8,137 nt of DNA from an uncultured Lachnospiraceae bacterium (GTDB taxonomy: Bacteria; Bacillota; Clostridia; Lachnospirales; Lachnospiraceae), in assembly GCA_946406305.1 (NCBI GenBank), contig CAMJKC010000072.1:1-8137 (forward strand). Direction: 5' to 3'. Every line of letters begins with the position of its first letter. Position 1 is the stretch's first letter. A model generated the notes under the pieces. That model was given only the letters and a program-made list of their open reading frames with translations. It made no database searches and was not told where the DNA came from. Below are positions 1 to 7,097 of the stretch, piece after piece. Both the position numbers and the translations under genes were made by a program.

Positions 1-240
1 GAAATTTTTAATGAATTTTCAAATAGAGACATAAAAGGTGAATTTGTATTAGTTATAGATAAAAATGTTGAAAGTAAAAATTTTGACATTAGTATAGAAG
101 AACAATATGAAGAATATATAAAGCAAGGTTTAGATGATAAAACTGCAATTAAAAAAATTGCAAAAGAGAGAAAACAAAATAAAAATGAAAAATATAAAAA
201 AATAAAAATTGAAGGAGGAAAGAATGGCGAAAACAGATGA
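1..240 (+). CDS. rsmI: 16S rRNA (cytidine-2'-O)-methyltransferase RsmI, C-terminal part
   Basis: An open frame enters from the left edge and gives 79 residues before TGA at 238-240. RsmI 2'-O-methylates a cytidine (C1402 in E. coli numbering) in the decoding centre of 16S rRNA, using S-adenosylmethionine, in the cytoplasm. The visible part starts with EIFNEFSNRDIKGEFVLVID (residues 1-20); the KGE-hydrophobic-VLVI strand is typical of the end of the RsmI methylase fold. It is followed by a small helical tail with YEEYIKQGLDDKTAIKKIAK, resembling the C-terminal helix-turn-helix-like extension of RsmI. The catalytic and SAM-binding parts lie outside the window, so activity cannot be judged. The last 17 nt overlap the next gene, whose Shine-Dalgarno lies inside this frame, which suggests translational coupling. 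The final residues (GGKNGENR) are a by-product of that overlap. The family call rests on a short fragment but fits well. Confidence 0.8.
   Translation, partial: EIFNEFSNRDIKGEFVLVIDKNVESKNFDISIEEQYEEYIKQGLDDKTAIKKIAKERKQNKNEKYKKIKIEGGKNGENR
212..226 (+). promoter_or_regulatory. Ribosome binding site fixing the sigma factor start at ATG 224
   Basis: AAGGAGG at 212-218 lies 5 nt upstream of ATG 224-226. An in-frame TTG at 209 would place this Shine-Dalgarno inside the coding sequence, so ATG 224 is chosen. The site lies within the last codons of rsmI, so ribosomes finishing rsmI arrive at this start. Confidence 0.85.
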
Positions 241-1603
241 TAAATCAAAGAAAATTAAAACGAGTACAGCAAAAAAAGTAAAAACTCAAGTGAAAGACAC
301 TAAAAAAAAGGTAGCGGTGAAGAAGAAGGACGACAGCAAGTCTAAAAAAACTCCCTCAAAAAGCAGCAATTCTAAAAAAGAAGTAAAAAAGATAGATAAG
401 ACTAAACAAAAAACATTATTAGCAGATAAAAAAACAAAAAAGAAAGATACAGAAAAGAAAAGCACAAGAAGACAGTTTAAAGGTAAGGATATATCTCTTG
501 GCAAAAATTATTTGGACATATTTGATAAGAGAAAAAATAAAATGATTGATGACGAAGAGATTATTGATGATGAATTATTTTTAAACAAAGACGGCAGTTT
601 TGAAAATAAGCAATTAGTAGATAATATTATTGACATGTATAATAATGACAATAATGAAGAAACTAAACTTGAATATGAAAGAAATAAAGATGATGAATTT
701 GATGAAGAAGCAGCAAAAGAATTTGAAGAATGGATTGAAGATAATAAAAAAGATGTAGATGATGATATATTTTTTGGTATAAGTCTTGGAGACCCTGTTC
801 GTATGTATCTAAAAGAGATTGGACAGTATAGCCTTTTGACACCAGAGCAAGAGAGAGAGTTGGCAAAGAGAAAACAACAAGGAGACCAAGTAGCGTTTAA
901 AAGATTAGTTGAATGTAATTTAAGGCTTGTTGTCTCAATAGCAAAAAAATATATAGGGCATGGGCTTTCGCTTCTCGATTTAATACAAGAGGGTAATTTA
1001 GGGCTCATAAGAGGGGTTGAAAAATTTGATTACAAGATGGGGTATAAGTTGTCAACTTATGTAACTTGGTGGATAAAACAAGGTGTAAGTAGGGCACTTG
1101 CTGACCAAAGCAAGACAATAAGAATACCTGTTCACATGGTAGAAACTATCAACAGATTAAATAAAGCAAAAAAGAAACTCACTACTAAAAATGGAAAAGA
1201 GCCTTCTATAGAAGAGTTGGCAAAAGAGATGAAGATGACTGTAGAAAAAGTTGAAGAAGTAATACAAATATCTTTAGAACCAGTGTCTATAGAAAAAACA
1301 GTTGGTGAAGATGAAGATTCAAGAGTGGGAGATTTTATAGCTGACCAAACAGTTATATCTCCAGAGGCAAATGCAGAAAAAATAATGATGGCACAACAAG
1401 TGAGAGACCTATTATCTGGTTTAAAGGAAAGAGAGAAAAAAGTTTTGATACTTCGTTTTGGTGTTGGAGATGGAAGAAGTAGAACACTTGAGGAAGTAGG
1501 AAAAGAGTTAAATGTAACCCGTGAGAGAATTAGACAAATAGAAGATAAGGCACTTAGAAAATTAAAATATAGAGCAAAGAATTTACAACAGTTCATAAAA
1601 TAA
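224..1603 (+). CDS. rpoD: RpoD/SigA-type sigma-70 factor with long lysine-rich N-terminus
   Basis: A 459-residue sigma factor that directs RNA polymerase to -35/-10 promoters. Numbering from ATG 224: residues 1-93 are extremely basic (about 35 lysines) and residues 94-184 strongly acidic (about 33 Asp/Glu); neither resembles a standard region 1.1. Region 1.2 begins at DPVRMYLKEIGQYSLLTPEQ (190 on). Region 2 spans about 229-300 with NLRLVVSIAKKY, DLIQEGNLGLIRGVEKFDY and STYVTWWIKQGVSRALADQ, followed by TIRIPVHM. Region 3 is about 305-390. Region 4 (about 395-452) ends with the helix-turn-helix RTLEEVGKELNVTRERIRQI. The -10 and -35 reading helices are thus present. Departures from the usual primary sigma consensus are LSTYV for FSTYA, KQGVSRAL for RQAITRAI, and a C-terminal YRAKNLQQFIK in place of HPSR. 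Clostridial rpoD commonly follows dnaG; here rsmI precedes it, so this could be a group 2 paralogue rather than the housekeeping factor. Family call certain, rank uncertain. Confidence 0.93.
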   Translation: MAKTDDKSKKIKTSTAKKVKTQVKDTKKKVAVKKKDDSKSKKTPSKSSNSKKEVKKIDKTKQKTLLADKKTKKKDTEKKSTRRQFKGKDISLGKNYLDIFDKRKNKMIDDEEIIDDELFLNKDGSFENKQLVDNIIDMYNNDNNEETKLEYERNKDDEFDEEAAKEFEEWIEDNKKDVDDDIFFGISLGDPVRMYLKEIGQYSLLTPEQERELAKRKQQGDQVAFKRLVECNLRLVVSIAKKYIGHGLSLLDLIQEGNLGLIRGVEKFDYKMGYKLSTYVTWWIKQGVSRALADQSKTIRIPVHMVETINRLNKAKKKLTTKNGKEPSIEELAKEMKMTVEKVEEVIQISLEPVSIEKTVGEDEDSRVGDFIADQTVISPEANAEKIMMAQQVRDLLSGLKEREKKVLILRFGVGDGRSRTLEEVGKELNVTRERIRQIEDKALRKLKYRAKNLQQFIK

Positions 1604-1636
1604 TAAATAATGCAAAAATTTGAAAGGATTAGTATT

Positions 1637-2650
1637 ATGGTGAAAAATAGAAGAATAAATATCATACTTTTACTTATTGCTGTATGTATTTTATTTTCGT
1701 GTGGAAAGAAAAATGAAAATAAAGTGGTAGAAACAAAGAAATATGTAGAACCAGATAATGTTGGAAATTCACCTATAGATATTGATTTTTCAATAACTGA
1801 TGTGGGATACGAAGAGAGGACGACTATAGTAGAAGACAAAAATGTCTTAAAGAGGCTTGGTAAGGAGCATTCAACAAAATATTATACATATATGCCTCAA
1901 ATAGATAAAAGTACTAATTTTAGATATTTAGATGCATATGGCAACGAGCACGATATGAATATAGATGAAACAGTAAATAAAAATGATTATGTATGGAATC
2001 AAGGAAGTGTCCGTCTTAAATATGCACCAGATGACTGCAATATGAGTTATGGAGTTGATGTATCAAAACACAATGGCAATATAGATTGGGAGAAGGTAAA
2101 AAAGGCAGGGTTTGATTTTGCGATAGTGAGAATTGCATATAGAGGGTATGGTAGAAATGGAACTTTATATACTGATGAAAAAGGTGTAGAGAATTTGAAA
2201 AATGCAAAAGCTGCAGGTTTGAAAGTTGGTGCTTATGTTTTTTCTCAAAGCATAAATGCAGAAGAAGCAATTGCTGAAGCAAAACTTGCTGTAGAATTAA
2301 TAGGCGATATAGAGCTTGACCTTCCGCTATTTTATGACCCAGAAAATATAAGGAATGCTGTATCAAGAGTAGAAAATCTATCTAAGGAGCAATGGAATAA
2401 AAATGCAACTGCCTTTTTAGACTATGTAAAAGCCTGTGGCTTTACTCCAGGGTTATATTCTACTATGGTGTGGGAACATAATTATTATGATTCAGATCAT
2501 TTGAATAATTATATAGTGTGGTATGCAGACTATATGGAATATCCACAGACTCCATATAATTTTGAATATTGGCAGTTTACTTCAAAAGGCAAGGTTGATG
2601 GAATAAGTGGCAATGTTGATTTAAATGTAAGGATAACAAAAAAGTCATAA
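1637..2650 (+). CDS. GH25 (lysozyme/muramidase-type) lipoprotein
   Basis: A 337-residue exported lipoprotein expected to cleave the N-acetylmuramic acid-N-acetylglucosamine bond of peptidoglycan from the outer face of the membrane. Numbering from ATG 1637: a basic start (MVKNRR), a hydrophobic stretch (INIILLLIAVCIL) and a lipobox LFSC with Cys22 form a signal peptidase II signal. Residues 23-135 are a linker of unknown function. The GH25 barrel runs from about 139 to the end: GVDVSKHNGNIDW (Asp141), AIVRIAYRGYG, KAAGLKVGAYVFSQS, the catalytic DxE pair in LPLFYDPEN (Asp234, Glu236), PGLYS, YWQFTSKGKVDGISGNVDLN. The key acidic residues of the family are all present, so it is probably active. 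ATG 1637 is preferred to ATG 1610 because GAAAGGA at 1622-1628 is a plausible ribosome site and the shorter form has a clean signal peptide. It lies 33 nt after the sigma factor with no terminator between, so the two are likely co-transcribed. Confidence 0.88.
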   Translation: MVKNRRINIILLLIAVCILFSCGKKNENKVVETKKYVEPDNVGNSPIDIDFSITDVGYEERTTIVEDKNVLKRLGKEHSTKYYTYMPQIDKSTNFRYLDAYGNEHDMNIDETVNKNDYVWNQGSVRLKYAPDDCNMSYGVDVSKHNGNIDWEKVKKAGFDFAIVRIAYRGYGRNGTLYTDEKGVENLKNAKAAGLKVGAYVFSQSINAEEAIAEAKLAVELIGDIELDLPLFYDPENIRNAVSRVENLSKEQWNKNATAFLDYVKACGFTPGLYSTMVWEHNYYDSDHLNNYIVWYADYMEYPQTPYNFEYWQFTSKGKVDGISGNVDLNVRITKKS

Positions 2651-2679
2651 AATAGAACATATATTTAAATTTTAAAATT

Positions 2680-2705
2680 AAGGGATTTAATAATCCCTTT
2701 TTTTT
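2680..2705 (+). terminator. Rho-independent terminator after the rsmI-sigma-GH25 unit
   Basis: AAGGGATT at 2680-2687 pairs with AATCCCTT at 2692-2699 around a 4-nt loop (TAAT), giving an 8-bp perfect stem running into an 8-T run at 2698-2705. It lies 30 nt after the GH25 stop codon. Confidence 0.9.
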
Positions 2706-2726
2706 ATTAAAAAAATTTTTGTTTAC

Positions 2727-2755
2727 TTGATATAGTAAAAGTTGTGTGTTATAAT
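2727..2755 (+). promoter_or_regulatory. Sigma-70 promoter of hppA, extended -10
   Basis: The -35 box is TTGATA at 2727-2732, then a 17-nt spacer and a perfect TATAAT -10 box at 2750-2755, preceded directly by TGT (extended -10 TGn). Transcription would start near 2762, giving a leader of about 30 nt before ATG 2792. It follows the preceding terminator by some 20 nt, so hppA is expected to be transcribed on its own. The consensus quality suggests a strong, constitutive promoter; no operator-like palindrome is evident. Confidence 0.85.
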
Positions 2756-2791
2756 ATTTTGAGCGAAAATTTTATTAATTTTGGAGGAGTT

Positions 2792-4867
2792 ATGAACATT
2801 TTTAATTATGTAAGTGGTAGTGTGAGTTTTGAGCAAATAAAAACTCCGGTGCTTATCACTATGATAATAGCAATTATTGCTCTTGTTTTTGCTTTCATCT
2901 TAACTAATTTAGTTTCAAAAGAATCTGAAGGAAATGAAAAGATGAAAGAAATAGCTACGAGTATTAAAGAAGGTGCTAAAGCTTTTTTATTTGCAGAATA
3001 TAAGATTTTAGCAGTTGTTATAGTTATATTATTTGTTGCTATAGCAATATGTACACATACAGATTCAGCACCAGGGATACAATCTGCATTGTGCTTTTTA
3101 TTAGGTGCTGCATTTTCTATACTTGCTGGATATTTTGGTATGAATATAGCTACAAAAGCAAATGTTAGAACTGCTTATGGTGCAGAAGTAGGAGGTATGA
3201 ATAAAGCTTTACTTATTGCATTCCGTGGTGGTTCTGTAATGGGAATGTGTGTAGTAGGCTTTGGACTTTTAGGTTGTTCTCTTATATATTTCTTAACTGA
3301 TAATGTAGAGATATTAACTGGTTATAGTCTAGGTGCATCTACAATAGCATTATTTGCTCGTGTAGGCGGTGGTATATATACAAAGGCAGCAGATGTAGGT
3401 GCAGATATAGCAGGAAAAACAATTGAAGATTTACCAGAAGATGACCCAAGAAACCCAGCCGTTATTGCAGATAATGTAGGTGATAATGTAGGCGATGTAG
3501 CAGGAATGGGAGCAGATTTGTTTGAATCTTATGTAGGTGCTATAATTTCTGCTATAACTTTAGCTGTAGCATCTCCAATGATAGGAGAAAGAGGTGTGTT
3601 GTTCACATTTATCTTGGCAGCGAGTGGAATAGTAGCGGCTATAATCGGAGCTCAATTTGTAAGAGGAAATAAAAATCCACAGAAGGCATTAAATACTGGA
3701 ACATATGTAGCTTCAGCTATAGTTGTGGTATGTGCAATATTCTTTTCAAATACAATACTTGGAAATGTGAAATATGGTTTTTCTATAATAGCAGGTTTAT
3801 TAGTTGGTGTTATAATAGGTAAAATAACAGAGGTTTATACTTCAGCTGATTATAAATCAGTTAAACACATAGCTGAACAATCAAATAAAGGTGGTGCAGC
3901 AACAACTATAATTTCAGGACTTGCAGTAGGTATGAAGTCAACTTGGAGCACAGTGGTTCTTATATGTATAGCTACTCTTTTAGCATATAATTTTGGTGCA
4001 GAAGTAGGTGGTATGAATGGTGGTCTATTTGGTATAGCACTTGCAGCAGTGGGAATGCTTTCAACTACAGGTATCACAGTAGCAGTTGATGCATATGGTC
4101 CAATAGCTGATAATGCTGGTGGTATAGCAGAGATGTCAGGGCTTGATGAGAAAGTAAGAGAAGTGACAGATACACTTGATTCAGTAGGAAATACAACAGC
4201 AGCTATGGGAAAAGGATTTGCTATAGGAAGTGCTGCTTTAACAGCACTTGCACTCTTTGTTTCTTATGCAAATGCCGTAAACTTATTTGATAAAGGTATA
4301 AATATTTTGTCACCAACAACTGTAGTAGGACTTTTAATAGGTGCAATGCTTCCATTTTTATTTTCTGCATTTACTATGGAATCAGTAAGTAAAGCAGCAG
4401 GAGATATGGTAGAGGAAGTAGTTCGTCAAATGAAAGAGATTCCAGGCTTAAAAGAAGGTAATGCAAAAGCCGATTACAAAAAATGTGTAGAGATATCTAC
4501 TCATGCTTCTCTTAGAGAAATGGTAATTCCTGGTTTAATTGCTGTCGTTGTTCCAATAGTAGTAGGTTGCACTCCATTTTTAGGGACAACTGCTTTAGGT
4601 GGAATACTTGCAGGAAGCCTTGTATCTGGTGTATGTATGGCAATATTTATGAGTAATGCTGGAGGCGCATGGGATAATGCAAAAAAATATATAGAAAAAG
4701 GAGCCTTTGGTGGAAAAGGTTCAGACACACATAAAGCTGCAGTAGTAGGCGATACAGTAGGTGATCCATTTAAAGATACATCTGGACCTTCTATAAATAT
4801 TTTGATAAAACTTATGACTATAGTATCACTTGTATTTGCTCCATTGTTTTTAAGTTTTGCAAAATAA
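2792..4867 (+). CDS. hppA: Membrane-bound ion-pumping pyrophosphatase (K+-dependent, probably Na+-translocating)
   Basis: A 691-residue polytopic membrane protein that couples hydrolysis of pyrophosphate to ion export. Numbering from ATG 2792: DVGAD (201-205) and DDPRNPAVIADNVGDNVGD (217-235) form the Mg-pyrophosphate site; further conserved blocks are DAYGPIADNAGGIAEMSG (433-450), GGAWDNAKKYIE (624-635) and DTVGDPFKDTSGPS (654-667). GNTTAAMGKG (466-475) has Ala470 where K+-independent enzymes carry Lys, so K+ dependence is predicted. DLFESY (242-247) places the gate glutamate, Glu245, in the position typical of Na+-pumping members (DLFESYVG) rather than the plant H+ type (DLFGSYAES). Pure Na+ versus dual Na+/H+ pumping cannot be decided here. 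The length is usual for the family and the protein looks intact. ATG 2792 has GGAGGAG at 2783-2789; an in-frame GTG at 2744 lies upstream of the predicted transcription start and is excluded. The gene stands alone between two terminators. Confidence 0.97.
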   Translation: MNIFNYVSGSVSFEQIKTPVLITMIIAIIALVFAFILTNLVSKESEGNEKMKEIATSIKEGAKAFLFAEYKILAVVIVILFVAIAICTHTDSAPGIQSALCFLLGAAFSILAGYFGMNIATKANVRTAYGAEVGGMNKALLIAFRGGSVMGMCVVGFGLLGCSLIYFLTDNVEILTGYSLGASTIALFARVGGGIYTKAADVGADIAGKTIEDLPEDDPRNPAVIADNVGDNVGDVAGMGADLFESYVGAIISAITLAVASPMIGERGVLFTFILAASGIVAAIIGAQFVRGNKNPQKALNTGTYVASAIVVVCAIFFSNTILGNVKYGFSIIAGLLVGVIIGKITEVYTSADYKSVKHIAEQSNKGGAATTIISGLAVGMKSTWSTVVLICIATLLAYNFGAEVGGMNGGLFGIALAAVGMLSTTGITVAVDAYGPIADNAGGIAEMSGLDEKVREVTDTLDSVGNTTAAMGKGFAIGSAALTALALFVSYANAVNLFDKGINILSPTTVVGLLIGAMLPFLFSAFTMESVSKAAGDMVEEVVRQMKEIPGLKEGNAKADYKKCVEISTHASLREMVIPGLIAVVVPIVVGCTPFLGTTALGGILAGSLVSGVCMAIFMSNAGGAWDNAKKYIEKGAFGGKGSDTHKAAVVGDTVGDPFKDTSGPSINILIKLMTIVSLVFAPLFLSFAK

Positions 4868-4923
4868 AAAAATTTATTATAAATCATATAAATTGTACTT
4901 GTTTTAATATATAATTTAGAAAT

Positions 4924-4966
4924 AAAAAAGACATTTAATGATTTTTATTGTTTTATGTCTTTTTTT
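4924..4966 (+). terminator. Rho-independent terminator after hppA
   Basis: AAAAAAGACAT at 4924-4934 pairs with ATGTCTTTTTT at 4955-4965, with T-rich sequence continuing to 4966. The 20-nt apical part can form a weak inner pairing (AAT 4937-4939 with ATT 4947-4949). The stem is mostly A-T, so it is weaker than the terminator at 2680. The A-run on the 5' side would also act on - strand transcripts. Confidence 0.75.
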
Positions 4967-4996
4967 AATTAAATATAAGAGAAAGGAGAAAACAGG

Positions 4997-7006
4997 ATGA
5001 ATGAAAGTGCATATTTGGGAACAGAAAAAATAAGTAAATTACTTTTAAAATTTGCATTGCCAAGTATTTTTGGATTGATAATTCAAAGTTTATATAATAT
5101 TGTTGACCAAATATTTGTGGGACAAGGTATAGGATATCTTGGAAATGCTGCTACTGGAATTATATTTCCATTGGTGATGATTGGACTCGGCTTTGGAGTA
5201 TTTTTAGGAGATGGTGTTGCTTCAACTATAAGTATGGCATTAGGAAGAGGCGAAGGGAGAAATGTTGATAAAGCAGTAGGGACAAGTATTACTGTATCAC
5301 TTTTGGTTGGAATAGTTTTTACAACTATTTATTATCTTTCTGGAGATGAATTACTATTTCTTGTTGGTGCAACAGATGCAAATCTCGCAATGACAAGAAC
5401 TTATGGCTTTGTCATATTTTTGATGATGCCACTTTATATAGTGCAAACAACTATGTCTGGTATAATAAGAGCAGATGGTAGTCCAAATTATGCGATGGTC
5501 GGAATGTTGGTAGGTGCAGTATTTAATATTATAGGAGACCCTGTCGCAATATTTGTATTAGACCTCGGGATTGCAGGAGCTGCATATGCAACTATAATAG
5601 GACAATTTTTAAGTTTCTTAATTTATGCTTTTTATTTTGTTAAGCCTAAGAACTTTAAATTAACGAGAGTTAGTTTTATTCCAAAATTTAATGTCCTAAG
5701 AAGAATAGTAGCACTTGGTTTTTCAAGTTTGCTCACACAACTTGCTGTAGTTGTTGTAACAGTAGTAAATAATATTTTATTAGTAAATTATGGTGCGATG
5801 TCTGTATATGGTTCAGATGTAGCACTTGCAGCATTTGTTGTTATTATGAAATTATTCCAAATAGTTTTATGTGTTGCAATAGGAATTGCAGCAGGTGGAC
5901 AGCCTATAGTTGGATATAATTTTGGTGCAAAAAAATTTGACAGAGTTGAGAAACTTTTAAAGACTATGCTTTTATGGACAGTTATAAGTTGTGGAATATG
6001 TTGGGCAGCATTTCAAATTTTCCCAACATTCTTTGTAGAGTTATTTGGTTCAGACAATGAAAATTATATTAGATTTGCGACACAGTGCCTAAGGATATAT
6101 TTATTATTTTTAGTGCCTGCTTGTTTAGTTAAGGTATGCGCAATTTTTCTTCAATCTATAGGAGCAGCAAAAATTGCAGCACCACTTGCAGTATTTAGAG
6201 ATATATTGTTGATTGCTTTGTCAATAGTACTTGCAAGGGGAATTGGTATAGATGGTATATTTTACGCTGCACCTATAACTGATGTAATAACAGCAGTAAT
6301 AACTTTATTTGTTATGATAGGAGTAATAAAATCTTTCGTAGCAAAAGGCGAAGAAGAGTTAAAAGAAAAATCTGTATCTATTTCTGAAGACGAGAGAGAA
6401 AAGATGATTTCAAATATCATAAAGCCATCAAAAGAAGGTGTTATAATTGCAATATCTCGAGAGCATGGAACAGCAGGTAAGAGAATTGGAGAAGAAGTTG
6501 CGAAAAGGCTCAATGTGCCATTTTATTGCACAGAGATTATGGAGATTGCAAGTATTGATAGTGGTATGTCTCATAGTTACATAAAAGATATCAATACAAA
6601 CGAAAATACTTCATACGGTGGTTACTATAGTGCTTCAGCTGTTCAATATGCAATGACTGCACAAGCGAAAGCTATAAATAAAATTGCAGACAGTGGTTCT
6701 TGTGTATTGGTAGGGAGAGCATGTGACTATGTATTAAAAGAGAGAAAAAATTTAGTAAAAGTATTTATCCATGCACCATTTGACTATAAAGTGAATAAGG
6801 TAATGGAAATGTATCATGATGAAAAAGAAAAAGCAGAGATGTTTGTAAAAAGGTCAGATAATGCAAGAGCTTCATACTATAAAAGTGTATCAGGGCATGA
6901 ATGGGGGGATTCAGAGCAATATGATATTTCAGTAAATGCAAATATAGGTATTGAGGGAGTTGCAAATGTAATATGTAGTTATATAGATAATTTTAAGAAA
7001 GTTTAA
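4997..7006 (+). CDS. MATE-family exporter fused to a cytidylate-kinase-like domain
   Basis: A 669-residue two-part protein. Residues 1-448 form a MATE (multidrug and toxic compound extrusion) transporter: LLLKFALPSIFGLIIQSLYN (16-35), VDQIFVG, AATGIIFPL, GDGVAST, MSGIIRADGSPNYAM (153-167), then a second, related half from about 232 with QPIVGYNFGA (302-311) and FLQSIGAAK (384-392). Such proteins export cationic or other small molecules in exchange for Na+ or H+; the substrate cannot be read. A charged linker (449-478) leads to a cytosolic domain, 481-669, starting GVIIAISREHGTAGKRIGEE and containing VLVGRACDYVL (570-580), both typical of the cytidylate-kinase-like (Cytidylate_kin2) group. GTAGKR retains a Gly-Lys phosphate-loop-like element. 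What this domain phosphorylates, if anything, is unknown. A single uninterrupted frame joins the two parts. Ribosome site AGGAG at 4984-4988, 8 nt before ATG. No good promoter was found between the hppA terminator and this start. Confidence 0.9.
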   Translation: MNESAYLGTEKISKLLLKFALPSIFGLIIQSLYNIVDQIFVGQGIGYLGNAATGIIFPLVMIGLGFGVFLGDGVASTISMALGRGEGRNVDKAVGTSITVSLLVGIVFTTIYYLSGDELLFLVGATDANLAMTRTYGFVIFLMMPLYIVQTTMSGIIRADGSPNYAMVGMLVGAVFNIIGDPVAIFVLDLGIAGAAYATIIGQFLSFLIYAFYFVKPKNFKLTRVSFIPKFNVLRRIVALGFSSLLTQLAVVVVTVVNNILLVNYGAMSVYGSDVALAAFVVIMKLFQIVLCVAIGIAAGGQPIVGYNFGAKKFDRVEKLLKTMLLWTVISCGICWAAFQIFPTFFVELFGSDNENYIRFATQCLRIYLLFLVPACLVKVCAIFLQSIGAAKIAAPLAVFRDILLIALSIVLARGIGIDGIFYAAPITDVITAVITLFVMIGVIKSFVAKGEEELKEKSVSISEDEREKMISNIIKPSKEGVIIAISREHGTAGKRIGEEVAKRLNVPFYCTEIMEIASIDSGMSHSYIKDINTNENTSYGGYYSASAVQYAMTAQAKAINKIADSGSCVLVGRACDYVLKERKNLVKVFIHAPFDYKVNKVMEMYHDEKEKAEMFVKRSDNARASYYKSVSGHEWGDSEQYDISVNANIGIEGVANVICSYIDNFKKV

Positions 7007-7097
7007 AAAATTTAAAAACATAAAAGAATATAGGGGGGGGCATTTCACAGGCAGGGGGTGCGAATTGATAAATCGAGATTTGAAAAGGAGATTGAAC
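7007..7097. other. Intergenic compositional junction
   Basis: Bases 7007-7032 are A-rich like the left part of the window. A run of eight G at 7033-7040 and a second G-rich patch (CAGGGGGTGCG, 7052-7062) open a GC-richer segment that continues to the right edge. No hairpin terminator for the upstream gene, no consensus promoter for the downstream gene, and no repeat, attachment-site or transposon-end signature is visible in these 91 bases. AAGGAG at 7085-7090 is the ribosome site of the next gene, 7 nt before its ATG. Confidence 0.6.

Noticed and set aside
209..223. TTG at 209 as an earlier start of the sigma factor
   Set aside because: It would put the strong AAGGAGG inside the coding sequence and has no ribosome site of its own; ATG 224 is ideally spaced.
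1610..1636. ATG 1610 as start of the GH25 lipoprotein
   Set aside because: No Shine-Dalgarno precedes it, and it adds nine residues before a normal lipoprotein signal; ATG 1637 has GAAAGGA upstream.
508..2366. Open frames on the - strand opposite the sigma and GH25 genes
   Set aside because: Low-complexity Leu/Ser/Phe-rich translations that mirror the coding bias of the + strand genes, without ribosome sites or recognisable domains.
2744..2791. GTG 2744 as start of hppA
   Set aside because: It overlaps the -10 box of the predicted promoter and lies before the expected transcript start; ATG 2792 has GGAGGAG.
4893..4915. TTGTAC and TATAAT as a promoter for the MATE gene
   Set aside because: The spacing is only 11 nt, and any transcript would run straight into the terminator at 4924-4966.
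7033..7062. Transposon end or attachment site at the G-rich junction
   Set aside because: No inverted or direct repeat partner and no recombinase gene within the window.
7007..7097. Manganese (yybP-ykoY) riboswitch ahead of the metal exporter
   Set aside because: The 91-nt gap shows none of the paired stems or conserved loops of that riboswitch, and its composition changes midway.
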